From: Oehlia diaphana
Lineage: Eukaryota; Glomeromycota; Glomeromycetes; Glomerales; Glomeraceae
NCBI GenBank assembly: GCA_003833135.1
Contig: QZLH01000477.1
Coordinates: 9,318 to 40,941, forward strand
Direction: 5' to 3'
DNA length: 31,624 bases
The position numbers were made by a program, and so were the translations under genes. Position 1 is the first letter of the stretch; every line of letters begins with the position of its first letter. Of the stretch, positions 12,120 through 21,162 are shown piece after piece. Under the pieces are notes generated by a model, which was given only the letters and a program-made list of their open reading frames with translations, made no database searches and was not told the DNA's origin.

Positions 12120-12431
12120 TATTACTATTAAAAAGAAAATCAAAAAAATATTATATTTTTGTAAATCAAATAAAATACAATTAGATTGTTTCTTCTATAA
12201 ATATTTAGTTAGAATCAATGTTAAATAAATCCATCTGATCAAGTTGTAGGATTGTGATATCATGATAAAGACTAAGATAAACCAGTTACAGAAAGAATAG
12301 TTCATATACTTAGTGGTATTTTCTAATGAATTGCTATATAAAAGGTTCTATTTACAAGTAATCAAGAATGTCATCTACTATTAAATATCTAGATGCATAA
12401 CTCTAAATATCCCATGTAGAAGGTAAATTAA
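12120..12431. other. AT-rich spacer, nothing recognised
   Basis: About 310 bp lies between the foldback element and the 3' end of the pseudogene remnant. I see no frame, repeat pair or motif worth naming. Confidence 0.4.
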
Positions 12432-15400
12432 CTAAAATATTGCTAGAGTTGGCATTGTTTCTTTAAGCAATAAGAGTTTTAATATTTCTTTTTCTTTATT
12501 TATTGTAATTATTCTTTTACGTTTAAGAGCAGGATTTTTATTATTTAATTGTTGAGAATTTTCATTAATTGATACTGAACCAGATGTCATATTTTCATTA
12601 TTTCTCTCAAATACTTTTCTTTTTTATAAAAATACTATTGATTTATTTATCAATCTTATATCTGTTTTAACTACTTTTAAATGTTGTCTTCCTTTTGTAT
12701 TTATTTATTTAGTTTTAATAACTTTTTGACAATAAACTTCCTTTATTCTTTTTAATCCTTCATTAGTTTATTGTAAGCATTATTTAACTTTTCCAATCCT
12801 TCTTTAGTTAATTGTGACGAGGAATTATTTTTAAAAAGCTTGTATTCTATATAATTATTTATTTCAAATATTCCTATCAAATTTTCTACCAATTTATATA
12901 AAGAATTAATTCTGTTATAAACTTTACAATCTTTTCTATTATAATTATAAGAATTTAAAAATTCATTTAACAATACATCAATTTTTTCCATTTTCTTTTG
13001 AGTTGTCTTAATTTGAAAATTTAGATTTTCTTTAATAATATTTCCAATTATATTTTTTTTAACATATCCAATTTCATATATTTTTAAAGCTTCATCAAAT
13101 TCTGCATAGTAACCTTTTCTTATTAAATTAATAGAAGTACAATATTAGAATTTTTTTTTCAAGTTGAAGTACTTTTTAAGAATCGATAAAAGATGAGTAA
13201 TAGACGTCGTATTTTTATCAGTAGCTGAGAAAAAAGAAGTAAAAGCTGTTAGACTATCACATTATAATTCATAATTACTAATTCGTATCCTAATGAGATA
13301 ACTTTTTCATATTGTAAAATATTTATAATAAAAGTACCAAACTTTGATACAAATATTTTCATTTAGTTCATTTGAAATATTTTTGATATTAATATTCTTT
13401 TTTTTTACATAAATATGAATTGCTATACCTACAGCAATCCATACTATTTTCAATAATCAATACTCTTCTTATCAATCTATAATCAATAACAGCTTAGAGT
13501 TTATTTAAGAAGTGAACTCCAATTGCTATAGCAAAATGAAAAATTCTATAGCTTGAAAAAATAGTAAGTAATATACCAAGCATTTCCTTAGATGTATGCT
13601 ATTGATCAAGTATAAGTCTTATTTTTTCCTACCTAGTATGTAATTTTAAAAATAGTCTCATCTGTACAAATATCTAAATATTTGTTATTAATTAATAAAA
13701 ATTCTTTTTTGTATATTTGTGTAATATGAAAAATTTCTTCATCATCATTTGAAGAACTAGCAGAAGTTAAAATAACTACATTAGGAGGTGGAATTAAGCA
13801 ACCAAATTCACATTAAGTAAGAATTTCTTTTTCAATTATATCAACATCTAAATTTTTGTTATATTTATACTTTCCTGAAAATCAAGTAATTTCTCAAAAA
13901 CATAATCAATTTTACTTTGCATTATATACATTCCTTGTATTATTTCAAAAAAATAAGAATCAGCATTTAATTCTTTAATTGATTCAGATGTCTTATTAAT
14001 TATTATAAGTAATGTTGATTGAAATACCATTCTCAATATTATATAAGATATTTCACGAGTTACATCATAAATATTATCAAATCCAAAATTAGCTTTTTTA
14101 AATCTATATTGTCAATTACAGCTAAATTATATACATTGTTACCATTTTTTATCTTTTTATAAGATCAATATTCTGCATTCTAATTTTTCTAATTAACACT
14201 CATGATGATTTATATATCCTATGATAGAATATTTCATTAATAATGTATAAAGAAAAGAAATTAATTTTGGTCTTCTACATTAAAGATAATAATACAATAG
14301 AAAGCTAGAGATTGAAATAATAATAAATATATAATATTGATACCAAAAGTAAGAAGGAAATAATTTTATTTATTTCTTAAAGATTGTATTATTTTAAAGT
14401 TTTTTTGTAATTTATTTTTTTGATTTGATTGAATTATTTTTTTTGATTCTAATTGTAAAAATATTTTTTCAAAAAAAATTTTTAGGAATTTAGGAAATGC
14501 ACCAATATATTTAATAATACAAGTTGAAGATTAAAGGTGAATTTTATTGTCTTTTAATTATTTGTATGATTGCCATAATTTATTTTTTGCTATCTTTTCA
14601 ATTTTCTCAAAATCTTGTTCTTCTAATTCTTTTTCATTAAGATAAATTGAAATTTTATTTAAATGTATCAATGTTCAAATCATAAAAAAAGTAGAAAATT
14701 TTAATAATATTGGAATTGACAAATAATTTGATATGTCTGAAGTTATAATATTTAATTCATTTAGTTGTATTTGGTTTGTTTGAGTTTCTATATTTGCTTC
14801 TTATACAGTAAATTATAATTTTTACTTGAAAATGAAAATAAGAAAGCAAAAAGATTCTAAGTATTTTTTTTTGATATTCTTCATTTTTATTATCTTTAAT
14901 ATAAAGAAGCTAACATACAATTATTTTTAAATTTTTCTTAATATCATGATCATGATATTTTTATTCAACGCAAGTTGCTAATAATTTTCCTTTATCAGGT
15001 TTTATATAAAAATGGCTATCTTCTAATTTATAGCATTCTAAATAAATATAATATGAATTTTTAATATCTTAGGAAACAGATTTACAGATTGGATTATATT
15101 CTTCAAGAGCAGAACATTTATATTGTCCATTACATGCAACTTGTATATTTTTTTCTAATAAATTTCCATGTTAAATATTTTAAGCATCTATTTTCTCAAC
15201 TAAAAAAATAAAAAAGTTTTTCACAAAAAAGATACCTACATCTGTGTAGAATACTATCTGCTATAGATTTTTTTTTGAATTTTAAATTATATAATTTTTG
15301 GTTATGATTAAAATGATAACTGCATATTTCTAGATTTTCTAAAAACTTATTTGCTTCTAAAACTTTATTACTATCTACTTATCATATTTTAACAAGTTGC

Positions 15401-15723
15401 CATAATGTTCAAAAACTTTTTAAATTTTTACACCTTTGAATTTTGCCAATTATTTTGTCAATTAACACATATAGTATTAAATTTTTTGACTTGCTTGACT
15501 CAACTCTAATATATCACTTTCATTGTTATTATTAAAATTTTCTTTATTTTCACTTTTAAAATTATCATATTCACTTTCATATTCAAAATTTTCATTATAT
15601 ATCATATCAGCTTCATTTAAAAATAGGTTCATTTGTACTCTCTTCATTAATATCAAATTAATTTTTACCTGATATTTGCATTTCTGATATGTTTATATTT
15701 ACTTCTGTAGTATTATTTGACAT
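12432..15723 (-). pseudogene. Decayed gene of a repeated fungal hypothetical family, multiple stops and frameshifts
   Basis: On the minus strand, protein-like sequence can be followed by changing frame from an ATG at 15723 to a stop at 12432, equal to a protein of roughly 1,000-1,100 residues. Readable pieces include an acidic Asn/Glu-rich start (15723-15500), QVACNGQYKCSALEEYNP (near 15150-15090), a block near 14120-13850, the WIAVGIAIHIY piece near 13430, the 79-codon block 12991-12752, and a basic C-terminal tail (12590-12432). In-frame TAA stops interrupt it at, for example, 15182-15180, 15173-15171, 15071-15069 and 14963-14961, and the frame shifts several times. I recall very similar blocks in a large Rhizophagus hypothetical family, possibly transposon-derived, but cannot verify this or name a domain. 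I see no intron signals that would rescue the frame. Confidence 0.65.
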
Positions 15724-17202
15724 TATTTTAAAGTTTATAATTGATAATTACTAAATAGTTCATGAACTTTAACTTTAAGATTCTTCTAAATAAAAAAAAA
15801 TTTTTCTTTATACTTATAAGAAAAAACGTTAAAAATAAACTCAAGATTTAAATAATTTGTTTTTTGTTTCACAAAATTTGATTATACTTATTTTAATAGT
15901 AAATTTCATAGTAAATTTTATTAGTAAATAATGCCGATCATTAACAAAAAAAATTTGATTTACATGAAATTGGATTTGTCTGGTGATTGATATATATTTT
16001 ATAAATAGATAATCTTGAATTTTATTGATTACTATAATTTTGATATTAACTTACCCACACTAGTTATATGTTATAACTTTATATAATTTATAATATATAA
16101 TATTCAGTAAGTGTAAAACTATTTATTATAATGCAATAATTGAATTGATATAAAAATATTTGGTAAATTAGATTTCTTACAATTATATATGATTAAAAAA
16201 AATTTGCTACCTAATACATATAAAAAATAATCAATATACTGTATACTCTATCCTTAATGAATTATATTTTATTTTTCCAAATTTAATAAAAGAAAATATT
16301 GTAAAATTTGTATATTGTATATCAAAATTTTAAAAATAAATAATAAATTTATTTGCATTTTATTGTTAAGAATAGCATCTAATTTATTGAAGTTAGAAAT
16401 ATAAAATAAATTCATTGAATCATAAATAATTAAATTTTAATTACTAATTATTGAATAATATAATTTAATTTTATAAAATAATTTATAATTTATTTTTAAA
16501 AATTTGGTATTACAAATTTTATAATGTTTTCTTTTTTATTAAACCTAGAAAGATAAAATATATTTATTAGATTTATCTTGTCAAATATATTGTATCTATT
16601 ATATTTATATTTCTAGGATTAATAAATCAAAAATTATTTGCATTTTACTGTTTTTAAACATTTAATAATATATTAACTTTTGATCTATTGTATTTATAAA
16701 CTTGAAAAATACTATAATTAGATATATTTTAATTAAACAAATCTAATGAATCATAAATTATTAAATTCTAATTACTAGATATTAAAATAATATAATTTCA
16801 TGATTATTTTTTAGAAGTATCTAGATATTTTAATAAATAAATGTATATTTATTAAATATAATCTAATATTAATTATAAAAGAATTTAAAGATATTTAAAT
16901 TATAAATAATTTTTATTGCTAAATAAAAATAAAGTATATTAAAATCTTTATTTATCAAGCAAATAAATTTGAAAACATTATTAAAGTTAAACTGTATTAG
17001 CTAATAATATAAACAATATTAAAAATTCTTATTTACAATTGTTTAGAATTAGATCTGCTATAATAAATTACCAACATATTTAAATTTAAAAAATAAAAAC
17101 CAGAAATTTGTATTAATATTTAAAAATATAATTTTTGTAAAATTAAAAAAGAAATATATAATTATTTATGGCACTATTTTAAATAACAAATATTATTTAA
17201 GA
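15724..17202. repeat. Very AT-rich tract with diverged direct and inverted repeats
   Basis: There is no gene. Two diverged direct repeats are visible: ATTTGCATTTTA at about 16351 and 16635, and GAATCATAAAT with its following ATTAAATT...AATTACTA at about 16417 and 16748. A short foldback at about 16536-16628 has arms built on CCTAGAAA. This looks like degenerate old repeat sequence. Confidence 0.4.
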
Positions 17203-17438
17203 AGGATATTAGAATTCTCTTATACAGGTTATAATATACTTTTAGCAAATTGACCCATTTTTTAAGACTTAAAAAATCATTTTTTGTAAATATCTCAACA
17301 TTCAGTAGTCCAATTTCAATGAATTTTTTTTAAATTGTAGAGCTAAATAAGGGTTACAAAATAAAAAATATTCGTTAAAATTGAATCACTAGATATTAAG
17401 ATATTTACAAAAAACAATTTTTAAATTTTGATGAAATG

Positions 17439-18542
17439 TAGAGATACTGGGCGAAACTGAAATATTTAGTCATTTGACTAAACCGAAATAATTTAGACAT
17501 TTAAAATTAAAAGACGAAATGCCGAAATTCAATATTCCATAGTATTTCCATAGATTTTCCATGGATTTTTATAGATTTTTAATTATAATAATTATAATAC
17601 TTATAAAATTATTATATATGAATTTATATTAAAATACAATATTTTNNNNNNNNNNNNNNNNNNNNNNNNNNNNNNNNNNNNNNNNNNNNNNNNNNNNNNN
17701 NNNNNNNNNNNNNNNNNNNNNNNNNNNNNNNNNNNNNNNNNNNNNNNNNNNNNNNNNNNNNNNNNNNNNNNNNNNNNNNNNNNNNNNNNNNNNNNNNNNN
17801 NNNNNNNNNNNNNNNNNNNNNNNNNNNNNNNNNNNNNNNNNNNNNNNNNNNNNNNNNNNNNNNNNNNNNNNNNNNNNNNNNNNNNNNNNNNNNNNNNNNN
17901 NNNNNNNNNNNNNNNNNNNNNNNNNNNNNNNNNNNNNNNNNNNNNNNNNNNNNNNNNNNNNNNNNNNNNNNNNNNNNNNNNNNNNNNNNNNNNNNNNNNN
18001 NNNNNNNNNNNNNNNNNNNNNNNNNNNNNNNNNNNNNNNNNNNNNNNNNNNNNNNNNNNNNNNNNNNNNNNNNNNNNNNNNNNNNNNNNNNNNNNNNNNN
18101 NNNNNNNNNNNNNNNNNNNNNNNNNNNNNNNNNNNNNNNNNNNNNNNNNNNNNNNNNNNNNNNNNNNNNNNNNNNNNNNNNNNNNNNNNNNNNNNNNNNN
18201 NNNNNNNNNNNNNNNNNNNNNNNNNNNNNNNNNNNNNNNNNNNNNNNNNNNNNNNNNNNNNNNNNNNNNNNNNNNNNNNNNNNNNNNNNNNNNNNNNNNN
18301 NNNNNNNNNNNNTATATATAATATAATTTTATATATTGTTTATATAAATTTAATAGAAAAAATTAAAGCTAAATAATAAAAATATATAATTTTAGTAGTT
18401 TAATAAAAAATTTAATTTTAATTAAAATTTAATTATCACTAAGAATTTAGTCATTAATTTAGATTTAGTCAAATATTTAGTCAAACATAAAATTTGACGA
18501 AATATTTAGTCATTGCAAAAACAATTTAGGCAGGCATCACTA
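17439..18542. mobile_element. hAT-like element with 8-bp target duplication, interior mostly in the assembly gap
   Basis: The perfect direct repeat ATGAAATG lies at 17431-17438 and 18543-18550. The ends are imperfect inverted repeats: left TAGAGATACTGGGCGAAA, right (reverse-complemented) TAGTGATGCCTGCCTAAA. Both the 8-bp duplication and the TAGNGATGCC-type end fit the hAT superfamily. TTTAGTCA-type words recur near both ends. About 670 bp of the interior are N, so coding capacity is unknown; the visible parts carry none. Confidence 0.65.
17646..18312. other. Assembly gap (667 N)
   Basis: An uninterrupted run of N sits inside the hAT-like element. Its flanks are A/T-only low complexity (ATATTTT before, TATATATAATA after). 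The true length may differ from 667. Confidence 0.98.
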
Positions 18543-18782
18543 ATGAAATGTGATGTTTTTGACTAAAAATCCATTATGATCTTTACATTAGTTTTCCAGT
18601 ATTCTATTTAAGATATAATAAAATTTAATTTGTAATTCAGATAAGAATGAGTGAGCAATTTTACGATTCCCAAATGTGAGTGTCCTTATATATATAAATC
18701 CATTAATTTTCAGCTAAATCATTTGAAACTTTTACTGAAAAAACTTTAAGATTAGCTCTATCATATTTAAATATTTAATATT

Positions 18783-19196
18783 CTTTACAGAAACTTTAAG
18801 TTTTCAAGCGATATCATTTTGATATCATTTTGATATCATTTCAATATCAATTTGATATTGATATGATATCGAAATAAAATATTATCACTTTAATATCAAA
18901 ATGATATCGAAATAGTATCAAAATGATATCAAAATAATAATAGAAATGACATCAAAACAACATCTTTAAGTTTAACTTAAAGATGTCATTTCGATGTCAT
19001 TTTAATTATCATTTTGATATCATTTCAATATCAATTTAATATTGATATGATATCGAAATGATAATATTTTATTTCGATATCGTATTGATATTAAATCGAT
19101 ATTGAAATGATATCAAAATGATATCAAAACAATACCGTTAAGATAAACTTAACGACATTGATTCTATATTGATTAAAAATGTTAAGTTTCTGTAAA
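18783..19196. mobile_element. GATATC-ladder inverted-repeat element inserted in the palindrome arm
   Basis: The ends read CTTTACAGAAACTT (18783-18796) and AAGTTTCTGTAAAG (19183-19196), a perfect 14-bp inverted repeat. The interior is almost wholly a ladder of about 10-11 bp units of the form TGATATCATTT / ATGATATCAAA with variants such as GATATT and GATGTC. It is arranged palindromically around about 18975 (TTTAAGTTTAACTTAAAG). The matching spot of the right palindrome arm (about 19990-20005) lacks it, which shows that it inserted there. No reading frame is present. Confidence 0.65.
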
Positions 19197-19436
19197 GTTA
19201 TATTTATAATAGCTTTAAATTTCAAAAATAATTTACAAAATAGGAGTAATAAAAAATAAAAAAAAATTAAAAAGAATTTTTTTACAATTTTTTTTAAAAA
19301 AATGCTAGGTTTATATTCAGAATATATGATTTATAAAGTTTAATTTATTTTTAAACTTTAAAATTAGTATTTAATCTGTGATTTATGTAAAAATAAGAAG
19401 TAAATCACTAATTAAATTTGAAAAAAATAAAAAAAT

Positions 19437-19598
19437 ATGTTTTTGCAATTATCTTGTGATTCAGTAATTCAATTTTAATGAAAATTTTTTTATTGTGTAG
19501 TACTCCAAATTCTCTACATAATAAAAAAAAAGATCATTGAAATTGGACTAATAGATTGTGAGATAATTGCAAAAAACGATTTTTTTCAGAGAACAGCT
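19437..19598. repeat. Hairpin core unit, copy 3
   Basis: Arms are TTTTTGCAATTATCT...AATTCAATTTTAATGA and its inverse, with a loop around 19515-19525. The layout is the same as the core of the 11816-12111 element (GTAAATATCTC...CCAATTTTAATGAAC). Confidence 0.6.
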
Positions 19599-19604
19599 GC
19601 ATTT

Positions 19605-19780
19605 ATCTAATGTATTCTGAAAAAATTTATTTTGTGATTATCTCATGATCTATTAGTCCAATTTTAAAGATCTTTTTCTTATTGTGTAGCTCTCTAAGCT
19701 CTCTATAAAATAAAAAAAAAGATCTTTAAAATTGGACAATAGATTATGAAATAATCACAAAAAAATAATTTTTTTATTTA
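19605..19780. repeat. Hairpin core unit, copy 4
   Basis: It is directly adjacent to copy 3. Arms are built on TGTGATTATCTCATGATC...TTAGTCCAATTTTAAAGATC and its inverse, with the apex near 19695. Copies 3 and 4 lie in tandem at the dead centre of the large palindrome. Confidence 0.6.
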
Positions 19781-20159
19781 CTTAAAATTTAATTAGTGAT
19801 TTTCTCTATTGGTACATAGAATATGAATTAAATACTAATTTAAATAGATTGCACTTTCCTAAAAACATATATTTTGAACATAAATCAAGCATTTTTTTAA
19901 AAAAATTCATGAAAAATTAATTTTCTTGAATTATTTTTGATTTCTTATTACGCCCATTATACAATTATTCTTAAACTTTTGAGCTTTATAAATATTACAT
20001 TAAATATTCAGATATGATAGAGCCAATCTTAAAGTTTTTTCAGTAAAAATTTTAAATGATTTGGCTAAAAATTGATGGATTTATATATGTAAAGACGCCC
20101 ACATTTAGGATCGTAAAATTACTCACTCATTCTTATCTGAATCACGAATTAAAAAATTT

Positions 20160-20710
20160 CTGAAAAAAATGGTAGTTGAATTTTCAAAATGAAAGTTAAC
20201 TTGAATAAATCAAAAACTTAAATATGTGAAATTTAAAAGATAGTTATAATTTTATATTTATATTAAAGGATCAAATTAGTTTTAAAATAGTTAAACTATT
20301 TAAATTTTATAAAATAGTTACTACAATATTATTAGTAAAAATAAAAAAAAAAGTCAAGTAGGACTACATATGATATATAAAATACAGAAGTATTTAATTC
20401 TAAGAAACAAATGAATTGATTTTTCTTTTCATTGGATAGACATTGGTCAAATTTTTAGACAGATCTTAACAGTTATCTAGAAATTTTTGTTTTTAATAAT
20501 GATATACTACATAGATGAGAAGTTATTATATTTCATAGCTTAGTTTTAGATCTTATATATGTTTATTTTCTTATTATATATAAGTGAATATGTATAAGTT
20601 AGCAATGTTATAATATGATAAAACTGCATCTATAAAAACTAAAAAAAAAAATTATTTTTTATATTTATTTTACCAGTAAAATATTTACAAAAATATTTTA
20701 ATATGTATTA
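20160..20710. other. AT-rich spacer, nothing recognised
   Basis: There is no open frame of note and no clear repeat pair. A few A runs occur. Confidence 0.4.
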
Positions 20711-20895
20711 GTTATTTTACTAATCTAGTAGTACAGTATATAAATGGGTTATCATCCAAAGGATGATGACCCATTTATATACTAAACTAGATCAGTAAAT
20801 AACTTTTTTATCATCCTAGATATACTAATTGGTCCGCCAGTTTATAACTGGCGGAAAAAATCCTAAGTACCAATTAGTAGCCAGTTGATAAAAAG
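20711..20895. repeat. Two adjoining hairpins with strong stems
   Basis: Hairpin A (20711-20803): the inner 23-bp arms 20735-20757 and 20761-20783 differ at one base (a G-U pair in RNA) around an AAA loop. An imperfect outer stem pairs 20711-20734 with 20784-20803. Hairpin B (20803-20895): the outer stem pairs CTTTTTTATCA (20803-20813) with TGATAAAAAG (20886-20895), the middle stem TACTAATTGGT (20823-20833) with ACCAATTAGTA (20869-20879), and the top stem is CCGCCAGTT-TAT-AACTGGCGG (20834-20854). A one-sided 14-base bulge sits at 20855-20868. The GC-rich top stem stands out in this AT-rich spacer. It lies 270-450 bp past the stop of the Nab3-like gene. It may be a pair of MITEs or a structured RNA; nothing decides. 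Confidence 0.6.
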
Positions 20896-21162
20896 AATTA
20901 GTAAATATATATGTAAATTAACTATTGAACTGATTATCATTTTGATACATTTCTAGTAAAATTATAAAATATAGGAGTTGAACTTCTCAACTAGCAGTTC
21001 TTAAAACAAATCAAAAAATCAGCAAATTATAAGCCAGGATTGTAATATTTAAATGCAATTTTTATTAAATAATAGAAAAAAATTACAAACATTACACTTG
21101 AATTCTTAAGAATTAAGAATTTCGCAAATAAATATGCGATATTGTAAGAAATATAAATACTT

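Larger units (their letters stand above)
17203..18604. mobile_element. Second foldback copy, split by a hAT-like insertion
   Basis: The left part (17203-17438) matches the right half of the 11816-12111 element in reverse complement, from its outer GGAT...ACAGG end through the hairpin core at 17271-17424. The right part (18551-18604) matches the other outer arm (the ATAATGG and TTAG...CC words). Between them sits the element at 17439-18542. Divergence from the first copy is high, mostly towards A/T. The copy shows the order of events: foldback first, hAT-like element later. Confidence 0.6.
18620..20159. repeat. Nested palindrome of about 1.5 kb with hairpin pair at its centre
   Basis: The left arm (18620-18782 continued at 19197-19436) and the right arm (19780-20159) are reverse complements of about 380 bp with moderate divergence. 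Shared words include ATTCAGATAAGAATGAGTGA (left 18635-18654, right about 20124-20143) and ACTGAAAAAACTTTAAGATT. The left arm is interrupted by the 18783-19196 element, while the right arm is intact at the matching point. The centre holds two adjacent hairpin units. I see no coding sequence and no certain target duplication. This is either a large foldback transposon or an inverted duplication later invaded. Confidence 0.65.

Noticed and set aside
20834..20854. Bacterial-type Rho-independent terminator (GC stem followed by A/T run)
   Set aside because: The stem is followed by A rather than T on the plus strand, the organism is eukaryotic, and the stem is nested in a larger three-tier hairpin.
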